DNA of 64,000 bases from Siphonodentalium dalli (taxonomy: Eukaryota; Mollusca; Scaphopoda; Gadilida; Siphonodentaliidae). Positions 1-9,103 of the stretch are shown piece after piece. The DNA lies in assembly GCA_032622095.1 (NCBI GenBank), contig CP136063.1:12193814-12257813 (forward strand), read 5' to 3'. Position 1 is the stretch's first letter. Each line of letters begins with the position of its first letter. The notes under the pieces are model-generated. The model had not been told where the DNA came from, made no database searches, and worked only from the letters and a program-made list of their open reading frames with translations. The translations under genes were made by a program, and so were the position numbers.

Positions 1-389
1 TGCATACGGCTCACATAAGTGTTTTATGCTAATAAATATGAATACATGTAATTAACTCGTGAAATCTCCTGATGGATCCTGGTCATGTACGACTATATTC
101 AATTTATCGTTTACAGATAATCATATACATAGTTAGGGACATACTCAGATCACGTTCTGGGGTTGGCCAATGCTGGCAGTAAAGACACATAAGATGTAAG
201 ATATGTCAATATCGTCCGTTGTCTCAAGCCGAGAGTGCCGGTTCACTTTCCGGCACAAACTTATCGCCGTCTCTGGTTCCGGTTACTTAAATTGAATTGC
301 TCATAAACCTAATTTTACAAACATCTTGTCTGTAGTTGGTGAAATACCCCTCATTTGAAGGACATATATTCTTTATTGTCCCTTTGTTA

Positions 390-712
390 GTGCCACCGCA
401 CACGCTGCGATTAAAATCGTAAGTGGGGAAAATCGCAGGAGGAAGCATCCAATGCGCATGCCCACAACAATATCGTAGCCAAATCGTAGCAATCAAGCAC
501 TGTTTGATTTTACCAGGAAAATCGTGGCGTGACTTTGGCAACGCGCACGATCGTAGCTGTCACATGACCACTGTCGCACTGGTCATGTTGTAAATACCAC
601 GAAAATCGTAGCTGCAAAGATCGCAGCACCGTAGCGTCTGCCGGCAAGCTACGATTTCTCCACCTACGATTTTCCCCACTTACGATTTTAATCGTAGCGT
701 CTGCGGTGGCAC
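390..712. mobile_element. 323-bp MITE with TTA target duplication (PIF/Harbinger-type)
   Basis: The insertion is exact. Units 2-4 read straight through cctttgTTAggagag, while unit 1 has TTA (387-389), the element, then TTA again (713-715). The ends are inverted repeats of about 50 bp with roughly three mismatches, beginning GTGCCACCGCA. There is no coding capacity. The interior is dominated by many dispersed copies of ATCGTAGC or close variants in both orientations. A 3-bp TWA-type target duplication is typical of PIF/Harbinger elements. The superfamily is inferred from that alone. Confidence 0.85.
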
Positions 713-973
713 TTAGGAGAGAGATGACGTGACTCTAAACCGCCCGGTATTGTACACGTAGGCTGTGTTTTTATCTATCGTTTCGTGAATGGTGCTTTTA
801 ATCACAACCACATATTTAGACGCACGTTTATTGCGCACAAAACGATATTCCCTTTGTTCGATTGATACGAGATCCTTCCTTATCTTCTTCTTCTCTTTAA
901 CTATCCATCCATTTAGAGGAAACCATTCTGGTATGTACATTAGGTAGATTGATAAAACAACAATTGGATACAT
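713..973 (-). pseudogene. Unknown 86-codon minus-strand ORF, possible relic of a terminal exon
   Basis: I do not recognise the product. The ORF is basic, with a Lys-rich tract (codons about 27-33) and a C-terminal half without low complexity. The stop codon falls in the TTA target site of the neighbouring MITE. Past the MITE, the minus strand has an AATAAA (372-377 on plus), which would lie about 10-15 bases after the stop without the insertion. The C-terminal 60 or so codons stay open in all four units, and the Lys tract differs by whole codons. Units 2-4 carry one extra base upstream of it that breaks the frame. This suggests a formerly coding 3' exon. A chance ORF is the alternative. Confidence 0.3.
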
Positions 974-1183
974 CTACAGATCTGCCTATCAGCCAAGGGA
1001 CAGCGATCGGTACATGTATATTGGACGGTGTAGATGTTAGCTCTATATGGTCGATTAATGATAGGCGTCACTGACACCAGTCGCTGCCACGGACGTTGAA
1101 CATCGATCGACCAAAAATGAACTGCAGCTTGTCCATAAAAACTGCCACTTCGCGAGATATGGCAGTGGACATATAGGACTATC

Positions 1184-1191
1184 TGACGTCA
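1184..1191. promoter_or_regulatory. CRE-like palindrome TGACGTCA, site 1
   Basis: This is a perfect CRE octamer within the repeated context CTATCTGACGTCACGAG, about 110 bp upstream of the zinc-finger ATG. CREB/ATF proteins bind this octamer. Use here is inferred from position and from conservation in units 3 and 4. Confidence 0.5.
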
Positions 1192-1246
1192 CGAGGAGAC
1201 AAACCTGTAAACAGTGGATACATGTATAGAACATTATAGGGCTATC

Positions 1247-1254
1247 TGACGTCA
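1247..1254. promoter_or_regulatory. CRE-like palindrome TGACGTCA, site 2
   Basis: This second perfect octamer lies 63 bp after the first, in the same local repeat (ATAGG-CTATCTGACGTCACGAG). A third, decayed copy of the repeat without the CRE (GGGCTACCTGACTATT) lies just before the ATG. The pair is kept at 29,182/29,239 and 62,537/62,594. Confidence 0.5.
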
Positions 1255-1299
1255 CGAGATAAACAACGGATGTATAGGGCTACCTGACTATTCCACACA

Positions 1300-2250
1300 A
1301 TGGGAGATGCTAACACAGGGAATACACGACATGATTGTGACGTATGTTGGAAACTGTTCGCCACTTCAAGCAGCTTGGTGAGACATAAGAGAATCCACAC
1401 CGGAGATAAACCTTACCATTGTAATATATGCGGGAAATCATTTACTACATCGAGCCACTTGGTGAGACATAAGAGAATCCACACCGGAGATAAACCTTAC
1501 CATTGTGGTATATGCGGGAAATCATTTACTACATCGAGCAACTTGGTGACACATAAGAGAATCCACACCGGAGATAAACCTTACCATTGTGATATATGCG
1601 GGAAATCATTTAATGATTCCGGCGACTTGGTGAAACATAAGAGAATCCACGCCGGAGATAAACCTTACCATTGTGATATATGCGGGAAATTATTTAATAC
1701 ATCGAGCTACTTGGTGACACATAAGAGAATCCACACCGGAGATAAACCTTATCGTTGTGATATATGCGGGAAATCATTTACTACATCGAGCTACTTGGTG
1801 AAACATACGAGAATCCACGCCGGAGATAAACCTTACCTTTGTGATATATGCGGGAAATCATTTAATACATCGAGCCACTTGGTGACACATAAGAGAATCC
1901 ACACCGGAGATAAACCTTATCGTTGTGATATATGCGGGAAATCATTTAATCGATTGAGCCACTTGGTGAGACATAAGAGAATCCACACCGGAGATAAACC
2001 TTATCGTTGTGATATATGCGGTAAATCATTTAATGATTCCAGCGACTTGGTGGCACATATGAGAATCCACACCGGAGATAAACCTTATCGTTGTGATATA
2101 TGCGGGAAATCATTTAATCAATCGAGCATCTTGGTGAGACATAAGAGAATCCACACCGGAGATAAACCTCAACATTGTGATATATGCGGGAAATCGTTCA
2201 ATACATCGAGCTACTTGGCGATTCATAAGAGAATCCACACCTTAGCATAA
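1300..2250 (+). CDS. C2H2 zinc-finger protein, 11 fingers (unit 1, only intact copy)
   Basis: This is a predicted sequence-specific nucleic-acid-binding protein, probably nuclear. The 316 residues are a 12-residue leader followed by 11 head-to-tail fingers of the form C-X2-C-X12-H-X3-H every 28 residues, joined by TGDKPY-type linkers (AGDKPY after fingers 4 and 6). All zinc ligands are present. There is no KRAB, SCAN, BTB or ZAD-like domain. Contact positions (-1,2,3,6) differ between fingers, for example TSHR (2), TSNT (3), DGDK (4), RSHR (8), DSDA (9) and QSIR (10). The ATG has A at -3 and G at +4. The gene is intronless as seen. The stop follows a deletion of roughly 45 bp relative to units 2-4, giving a clean HTLA end. 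An ATTAAA at 2289-2294 could serve as a poly(A) signal. Expression is unproven. Confidence 0.88.
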   Translation: MGDANTGNTRHDCDVCWKLFATSSSLVRHKRIHTGDKPYHCNICGKSFTTSSHLVRHKRIHTGDKPYHCGICGKSFTTSSNLVTHKRIHTGDKPYHCDICGKSFNDSGDLVKHKRIHAGDKPYHCDICGKLFNTSSYLVTHKRIHTGDKPYRCDICGKSFTTSSYLVKHTRIHAGDKPYLCDICGKSFNTSSHLVTHKRIHTGDKPYRCDICGKSFNRLSHLVRHKRIHTGDKPYRCDICGKSFNDSSDLVAHMRIHTGDKPYRCDICGKSFNQSSILVRHKRIHTGDKPQHCDICGKSFNTSSYLAIHKRIHTLA

Positions 2251-2761
2251 AACACCATGTAAGGCAGTATGCACAAAATACAATATTAATTAAATACAAC
2301 AAGTATTATACAACAAGTGATGTAGTTATTTCATTGAATATATAATTTGTTATTCGATCTTCAATGGATTTCTTTTTCGGTTTGAAATGTCGACCTTTTC
2401 AATGGATAAATTGTGGTTAGGCCAAAAAAAAAAGTTGCTATGTTTCCGTACATCGACCGACCCTAAAAATAACCCGCCGACCCTAATATTTTTATTGATA
2501 TTTTGAGAAAAAGTCAAAATTTTATAAACAAACAAGAAATTCAATTAATTGAGGAAAAACACCCACTGTCCCGAGTGGTATTGATAAGCTATTGGAGGGT
2601 CTTCCACTTCGCATGCAAAATAGCAAAATATTATTAATTGATGACTGATGTACATGTACAGTACACACATAGTAATAACAATTATTACCACTTTAGAGGG
2701 CGTTCTCTAGTAGATTAACAGTATTTTACCCGAACGGTAAAAAGCCATAACGCCCGGCATC

Positions 2762-2808
2762 AAACCGGATGCGGACCGTTAACGATATTAACGGCCCGCA
2801 TCCGGTTT
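2762..2808. repeat. 47-bp palindrome
   Basis: The arms AAACCGGATGCGG and CCGCATCCGGTTT flank CCGTTAA...TTAACGG. The palindrome is nearly perfect over its whole length. Confidence 0.8.
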
Positions 2809-3220
2809 GCGATTTGCTATAAATCCAATCGAACGCAACCTTATTTCGGATTTCGGAATTTCTGTTAAAACAAGTTTATAGTATATTATTACGAATAAAA
2901 CTGAAATTTTACTGTAGTAGATGTAAATGATGTAATAACAGACCAACAACAAGTGAGTGTTACCTAACAAATGGAATAAATTAGATTTCTGACTGAATTT
3001 TCGTTAGATATGTCCCTATTTTCGTGGTAAATAATATAATTAGTCACGTGACAATTTGTTTGACAACGAACAGACGACACATGGTTTGAATTGTGATCGT
3101 TTTGAAAAAAAGAGTTATTACATGTATTTCATTTGACATATTGTTGCCTACTCACTCATCTATGTTCTAGTTGGGTTTCATTTCAGAAAGTGGTAATAAT
3201 AGTAATAACTTTATTTTGTC

Positions 3221-3362
3221 GGGCGTTATGGTTTATTAACGGCCCTCCAGAAATGATTAACAGCCCTCGGGCCATTAAAGGCCCTCGACTTCGTCTCGGG
3301 CCTTTAATGAACCCTCGGGCTGTTAATCATTTCTGGAGGGCCGTTAATAAACCATAACGCCC
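3221..3362. repeat. 142-bp near-perfect palindrome
   Basis: The arms of about 65 bases run from GGGCGTTATGGTTTATTAAC to its inverse, with a centre near CTCGACTTCGTCTCG. Several GGCC-TTAA-rich segments repeat within each arm. It may be a foldback MITE. The short ORF across it is an artefact of the symmetry. Confidence 0.8.
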
Positions 3363-3559
3363 TCCAAAATCAAGTTATTGGTATATTAACGTTATGATTT
3401 GAAACTAACCATGATAGGATATTGACAGTAAGGTGGTATTATCTACTACGAGTGGTATTAGTAATAATAGTACCGTTCTAGCATAATATATGTGTACATG
3501 ATGTATGGGAAATATTAAAGGACAAAACAATAGTTACAATACAATTAGAACTTTTTTTT

Positions 3560-4050
3560 TAATTTATCGCAAGAAGAGCTAATTGCGCTTAAGCACAATA
3601 AGGGAATCTCTATTGTGATTAAGCGCAATAAGGATATATTTAACTGTGCTTAAGCGCAATAATGGAATTTACAAATTGCGCTTGTATAATAAAACCCAAT
3701 AAGGAATCTCTTAATAAGGAATATATTATATATAGAACATAAACTCCCTATAATTCAGGTGGTGTAGTCCATCTGCATGGTACAATGGGTGGAACAAATA
3801 TAGGATTATTCTACTATTTGCACAAGGGTGATCTAATGAGAGAGATAATAATTGCGCTTAAGTGTAATATTGATGTAATTTCGCTCACGTGTAATAAGGA
3901 ATGTTTTATTACACTTAAGCGCAATACGAATATTCCTTATTGCACAGGAATATCACATTGTGCTTAAGCGAATAAGGTATCTCTAACTGCGCTTAAGCAC
4001 AATAACTGAAGGAATATTATTATTGGGCTTGAGTTCAATTAGAGATTCCT
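3560..4050. repeat. Cluster of palindromic GCGCTTAAGCGC-type repeats, copy 1
   Basis: Irregularly spaced variants of ATTGCGCTTAAGCGCAATAAGG occur about ten times. Each is an imperfect palindrome centred on CTTAAG. Between them lies AT-rich filler with further AATAAGG endings. The matching cluster in copy 2 is at 13,710-14,130, with a different number and spacing of units. Confidence 0.7.
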
Positions 4051-4405
4051 TAAGTTATTGCAGTTAATCGAAATTGTCTATTAAATGTCAAGTTGGTTTC
4101 CCATAGAGATCATCAACGATGTCTATGCGTCAGCCGCAAGGGACCTACGCCAGTCTTCTCTGTTGGGATTCCAATTGTTGGCTTATTAAATATGCACATA
4201 TGGTTAAGATACAGTCGTGCGCGAAGCGCGCTCCCGTAGGTCGGGTTTTGGATCCCAGTGAATAAAAATATCATTGAAATAATCGGTTCCCCCCCCCCAT
4301 CCAATAAACATCCATATATTGAATATACATGTTTTTGGAGCATCACACCCGTATATTGATTATGTGGATAGAGTTATCATTAAACCTCGCATCCTTATAT
4401 TGGTT

Positions 4406-4536
4406 ACAGTAATGCCCAAAGTAATTGACCACTTAACCACAGCAGAATTATTGGTAATTTTTCAGGATTTAAAATCCTGAAAAATTACCCATAATTCTGC
4501 TGTGGTTAAGTGGTCAATTACTTTGGACATTACTGT
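4406..4536. repeat. 131-bp hairpin (foldback MITE), single copy
   Basis: The two arms are almost perfect inverted copies from ACAGTAATG to its inverse CATTACTGT. They run through AAAGTAATTGACCACTTAAC and meet at CAGGATTTAAAATCCTG. The same hairpin occurs three times in tandem in the second copy of the host repeat (14,521-14,998). Confidence 0.85.
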
Positions 4537-4879
4537 ATGTGGATGGAGTTATCATTACATCTCACATCCTTATATTGGTTAGGTTATGTAGATGTGAGTT
4601 ATCATTAAACCTCACATCAGTGTGTTGGGGATTTTGGACCTTGACTTGGGACCTTTGGTTTTTAACGCAACAAATGCGAGTACACCTTATCCACAAGTTT
4701 CTTGGATAAGATGAGTTTGAAGCCTGCTTACATTTCGAAATGTTGTCAGTTTTGTATCGTCTGCAGCAGAACTCGGCATGTTGAAGCAAAAGTTACAAGA
4801 GATAAAATATGTACGTAACGAGACTATAATACAAATGAAAAAATAAATTGAGGGAGGAGTGGGTGATACAGGGAACTAA

Positions 4880-5640
4880 GGGTTGAACCGATATAAATTT
4901 GTAGAGCGATAACGACCAATGTTGACATATCATGCATCTCAACTCTACTGTTGCAACAAGGCTATAAAATGTGGGGGAGGGGGTGTCATAATCTTAGTTA
5001 TCTCTATATAGTGCCAGAATAGTCATTTATGGACTTCTATTGTGGTACAATGCAAATTGGAATCAAATGATAAAAATATGTATGTAACACAACTAAGGTA
5101 TACGGATAAAAATAATAATTTAGGCCGGGATTAGATGTTGGGTTGGTTAAATAGACTCGGAGAAAAAGGGGAACGATGAACTGACATAAATTAGTATAGT
5201 AGAGCGATAGCGATCAATGTTGCCATGTGATGCATCGCGACTGTACTGTAGCGGCAATGATATAAAATTGGGTGGGGGTGGGGGGGTCTGAAATTATCTC
5301 TATCTCTATAGATGGCACCAGGATTATATAGAAAGGAATAGCAATTGATATACGTATACCGTATACTATAGTAATACCATAGACATATAAGTACACATGA
5401 TAAAATATTACGTAACTTGACTATAGCGATGAAATGAAAAAAAATTGGACCGGGATTAGAGGTTCGGTTGGTTATATGTGGATAATTGGATATGGAATTC
5501 ATACCGATGAGACGATAAAAATTAGTGGAGCGATAAAGACCAATGTTGAGTTGTTGACACTTAGTCAGGCGGTTGATACGATAGACCGAAATAAATTTGT
5601 CGGGTGATAATGACCAATGTTGACGTATAAAGTAACGCGA
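4880..5640. repeat. Diverged repeats of roughly 300 bp with a GAGCGATAA..GACCAATGTTGA core
   Basis: The core occurs near 4904, 5202, 5528 and, as GGGTGATAATGACCAATGTTGA, near 5602. It is followed by related sequence ending CGACTGTACTGT or a variant. Parallel repeats lie at 15,310-15,990. The copies are old and indel-ridden. ORFs across this stretch show no conserved domain. Confidence 0.5.
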
Positions 5641-5734
5641 CTGTACTGTCGCACAATTATCAGGTAGAACCTGTCAAATATGGACTCTGGTGGCCAATAT
5701 GGAACAGCTCAGAAAACATTCGTAGGGCCCTAAA

Positions 5735-6240
5735 ATTTATTTAACATGGGATCTGCCATTAAAATTGATTTATGTCGATAAAATTCTTATTTTTCCAAAT
5801 TTTAGGCTGAAACTTGGTGTTTCTGTGTGGAATACTTATATATTCCTAAAATGACAGGGTACAGCACGTAATTATTTTTTTAGATGGAAGAAATTAATTT
5901 TTTTCGATGATAAATTTTAACATGGGATTTGCTATTCAAATCGATTTATGTCGATAAAACTCTTATTTTCCAAAATTTTAAGCTGAGACTTGGTGTGTCT
6001 GCGTGGAATACTTATATATTCCTAAAATGACAGGGTACAGCACGTAATTATTTTTTAGATGGAAGAAATAATTTTTTTTCGATGATAAATTTTAACACGG
6101 GATTTTCCCATTCAAATCGATTTATGTCGATAAAACTGTTATTTTTCAAAATTTTAAGCTGAGACTGAGGTATGTCTGCGTGGAATACTTATATATTCCT
6201 AAAATGACAGGGTCTAGCACGTAATTATCTTTTATATGGA
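5735..6240. repeat. Three tandem 176-177 bp repeats, copy 1
   Basis: The anchor CCTAAAATGACAGGGT recurs with starts 176 and 177 bases apart (ATG at 5851, 6027 and 6204). Shared landmarks are TTTATGTCGATAAAA, CTTATATATTCC and AGATGGAAGAAAT. Copy 2 has three more at 16,080-16,590. Confidence 0.8.
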
Positions 6241-7081
6241 AGAAATTGATTTGTTTCCATGATAAAAATCGAGCATAAACCAGCGTAAACGCAGTGTGCG
6301 CTCAAAATGTAAACAACTTTCTCAAGTGTCGTTTTGGTCAACATATCGCTTTCTCGACGGGGAGATCTGATCCGAATAATAGCTAAGATGTATTTAGATA
6401 GAATTATTGAAAGAATTTGACCGATTATTGTGCATTTTGAGAGAATCGAGTGGAGAAAACGTTTAGTCAAACAGGCGAATTCTGCCAATTACAGTTGCAG
6501 ACGAGCGCTGTCAGAATCAGATAATACAGATTGACAACAAATGCAGGCCTGAAACTCACCTTTTTGGGAGGTAAATCCCACTTATTAGATATCTTCCTAA
6601 GCACATTCCACAAGTTTTTAATATCTTAGGACACAGTAACAGTCAAAATGAATGAATTTAAATCACGATTCCGAGACGAAGCGAGACATGTACTGTGTAC
6701 GATTTTTGACTCATTTTGAGGAGCCTTGTTTTCGATGACGTCATTTGCGTTGCCACACAACCTTAACCCTTTCCAATTCCAGCGGCATTTCAATTGGTTG
6801 AAATTAAAAATTTCTCAAGTTCCAGCTCAACCTGAATCTAGTTACCCAATTGGTAGAAATACGTTAGCAGTAATTCTTAGTTTAATGAGTTATAACTCTA
6901 ATTTTATTGACGATATGAGCTCAACAGCATAATATGAAACAGTTTATGGCGGTGTTATCCAAACGTGTGCTTTGATAATTATTATAATTTTATTTTGCGA
7001 TCGAACGTCAGTGCAGCTCAGCAGAAACGCATAGACACTAGTTCAGTTCAGCAGAAACGCATGAGTCCTACGATTATAGTA

Positions 7082-7119
7082 CACCCACTGGACGCGCTTC
7101 GCGCGTCGGTCAGTGGGTG
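7082..7119. repeat. Terminal hairpin of complex repeat, copy 1
   Basis: The outer arms are CACCCACTG and CAGTGGGTG, and the inner stem is GACGCGC-TTC-GCGCGTC. It sits at the right limit of similarity between the two 4.6-kb repeats. Just upstream, CAGCAGAAACGCAT occurs twice. Confidence 0.75.
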
Positions 7120-7120
7120 G

Positions 7121-8568
7121 AAAAAAAAAACTTTTTTTCACTGTTTTTACCACTAATGCTCAAAGATATCGATGAACATTAGTGTGCAAAACACATGGCT
7201 TCTAACATATGCCTGTGAAAAGTGACCATGAAGTGACAGTTGTCTCAAAAGCCCCAGGTGTGTGATGGGTTGTTGATTGATGGGCATTAATTTTTCAATT
7301 TTAGAGTGGATCTCATGCCTGCTTTACCTGTATGCCTTGCTTGGGACTTATGGAACATACTCATGGGTTCCAAATAAACATGCACGCACATTTATTATTT
7401 TCTTGGGAAATTTCCTCCCTGCACAGTGCTTATTTGAGTCTGCAAGTTTATTAATTTTGAGGCTATGAAAATTGAAATCAGCACAAACTCAAGATTTCTA
7501 TATGATTCTGATACCAAATTGATGAGCTTATAACTTTATGCATGTACATATTAAAATATATGGCATACATGTGAACATTTAAATATTAAATAAAACACTA
7601 CATGACACATACTATGTTGATTCCTATGCTTGATCTACGTGTACTATAATTTTTTTAACTATAGTTGATGTTTTGCTCAGAGTTTCCACTGTGCTATTAT
7701 TAACTTTCAATGGAATTTTTCCCCTGCACTATTATTTGGGCCTGCACTTTTATTTGGAGCCCGAGCGTACCGGTAGGAGCACTATCAACAGACACGGTGT
7801 GTGTATCTGTATATATAGATAATTCCTATCTTACTTACTTAACTAAAGACGGCGGTATCTTACCATTCGTCTGGATTGTCTCACAACCACACCAATACTT
7901 GTCTGTGATATGCCCCAAAACTAGTTTCTAGTTAGTTTTATACACGATAATACATGTAGTCTGTACGTATGCGTGGATAAAAATACAAGCCATCTATGCA
8001 AATAATTATAGTGATACTTGTTTTAGGGGGTAGCAGGAAGACAGCCCGATAGGGCTAGGCTAACCCCCAACAATATATACAGCATTTATATTATTATATG
8101 TTACTGTCATTGTATTATTCATGTGTATATAATTATCCTATCCTAGAGGTTATCCCCACATATGATCACATATGTTAGGGGTACAGCTACTGTTTCCAAA
8201 AACCAGGCATGCTATGTTGGGTGTACTGGGTGTACTTGCTACCTACAGACAATGGGATGTAGTCGTCACAATACAAGTAAGGTATAATGGCGGTATTATG
8301 GGTATAATTCTTATAAAAAGTTAGTGACATCAATTTCGTACCAAGTTTATAGCCAAATTTATGAAAATGTGGTATGTGAATAATAAATAACATACTTAAG
8401 TAAGTTTGATCTTTCATCAATCTTAATGTCTATTTCCACTGTGTTTATCAAGTAATACTTTCCCCACAACACAAGTTGGCATTTTATGTCACTTCGGTCG
8501 AGGTAATTCAATATTTCTGCAGCTGGATAAAAATTATCAAAATAAAAAATAAAAATTTCCCTACCTAC
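7121..8568. other. Interior of the outer TTA-flanked element, no gene recognised
   Basis: This AT-rich stretch lies between the nested repeat and the right terminal region. Several ORFs of 60-77 codons occur, but none shows a domain, a transposase signature or a paralogue elsewhere in the window. A small hairpin around GCCCGATAGGGC lies near 8045. Confidence 0.5.
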
Positions 8569-8623
8569 CTACCCTAATTTTTTTACTCCGTTATCGGAAA
8601 CATACAATCTTTTTTTTTTGGCC

Positions 8624-8994
8624 TTACTAATCCTTAGCCGTGTAAAACACGTTCTATCTTCCACACATTTTGTTCCGATAAGATATTTCTCCATAGAATA
8701 GTTATCTTTAAAAAGCCTATAAGTTCGTAATTTATTTTCACCACTTTTCTTGTTGTCATCAGATCGATTTGATAAATTCGGCGACGTGTTCATTTCGTAA
8801 TCTTTACTTAAGTTTACCGACAATGACATTAAATTTGTTGTTTGATATATGCCGGGATCTAAATCGAGGTCATATGCCTCTAGTATTCTAAATATTGACG
8901 TTGACATACTTTTCCGCGCTCTTTGTTCACACATAGCATTGTATAAAATATCATTTCGAGTATGTGAGGTCAACTTAAGTGCATAACTAGCCAT
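8624..8994 (-). pseudogene. Antisense reverse-transcriptase C-terminal relic, unit 1, split by transposon
   Basis: The minus strand reads a fragment with KLRTYRLFK, a few residues later EKYLIGTKCVEDR, and then RLRIS. This resembles the region downstream of the polymerase domain in many invertebrate non-LTR-type reverse-transcriptase proteins (NKLRTY..FK......EKYL, then a basic K/R-R-S..L.IE.GR motif). That family link is from memory of the motif, not a search. The 6.2-kb element cuts the frame, so the last 16 codons of the apparent ORF belong to the transposon and the true remainder lies at 2345-2419. It lies downstream of and opposite to the zinc-finger ORF, as in the other units. Confidence 0.5.
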
Positions 8995-9103
8995 TCTACA
9001 TTGCCTGGTCTATCTAGCAACTCTAGGATTTGTGAATAATTTTGTATAGGGGTACATGTACCTGATTGTATACGGGGATTAATCATGTTTAGGTAGTCTA
9101 CCA

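Larger units (their letters stand above)
1..1299. other. Upstream block of tandem unit 1
   Basis: This non-coding flank of the unit 1 zinc-finger ORF recurs at 17,531-18,350, 28,089-29,291 and 61,725-62,646. It holds one inserted element (390-712), a minus-strand ORF relic (713-973) and two CRE-like sites just before the zinc-finger start, all listed separately. The rest shows no recognisable gene. The region around 160-285 carries a tRNA-like B-box motif, which is weak. The left boundary of unit 1 is unclear because the first 40 bases do not match the other units. Confidence 0.7.
2688..3384. mobile_element. About 690-bp insertion present only in copy 1 of the complex repeat
   Basis: Copy 2 reads AATAACAATTAACGTT without a break at about 13,055. 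Copy 1 has about 690 extra bases between AACAATTA and ATTAACGTTATG, so a duplication of ATTA or TTA is possible. Both ends carry GAGGGCGTT-like sequence in opposite orientations. Inside are two strong palindromes (2762-2808 and 3221-3362). An inverted copy of the left edge near 3,187-3,215 suggests two events. No coding region was recognised. Confidence 0.55.
2533..7120. mobile_element. 4.6-kb complex repeat with terminal palindrome, copy 1
   Basis: This is collinear with a second copy at 12,832-17,317, so both ends are defined by where similarity stops. The left end is AACAAGAAATTCAATTAATT, followed by CACCCACTG. The right end is a hairpin (7082-7119) whose arms are CACCCACTG and CAGTGGGTG, so the left end repeats one hairpin arm. 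In order, the inside holds CTTAAG-centred palindromes, a 131-bp hairpin, diverged repeats of about 300 bp, and three 176-bp tandem repeats. No protein domain was recognised. This layout resembles non-autonomous Helentron-like elements known from bivalves. That is an inference. Confidence 0.7.
2420..8623. mobile_element. 6.2-kb TTA-flanked DNA transposon (composite) interrupting the RT relic
   Basis: The ends are inverted repeats of about 30 bp starting GGCCAAAAAAAAAA and reaching ATGTTTCCG on both sides. The flanks are TTA (2417-2419 and 8624-8626). The empty site is seen at about 18,880, 30,285 and 63,640, where ATTGTGGTTACTAATCC is continuous. The element splits the antisense reverse-transcriptase relic, whose pieces lie at 2345-2419 and 8624-8994. 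A nested 4.6-kb repeat fills 2533-7120, so the outer element itself is only about 1.6 kb. No transposase was recognised. The TTA duplication suggests PIF/Harbinger affinity. Confidence 0.82.

Noticed and set aside
1055-1255. Minus-strand ORFs over the CRE region (also 29,053-29,247 and 62,408-62,602)
   Set aside because: They are recurrent only because the region is duplicated. The composition reflects the CRE direct repeat, and no domain is visible.
1300-2250. Match of the zinc-finger recognition code to the adjacent satellite
   Set aside because: A rough reading of fingers 10-8 gives GNA-NCC-GGG. The satellite offers GTAGCGGGC, which does not fit, and many helices have uninformative residues. 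Binding to the satellite remains a question, not a claim.
8569-8623. C-terminal extension of the unit 1 RT relic
   Set aside because: These codons belong to the terminal repeat of the inserted TTA-flanked element.
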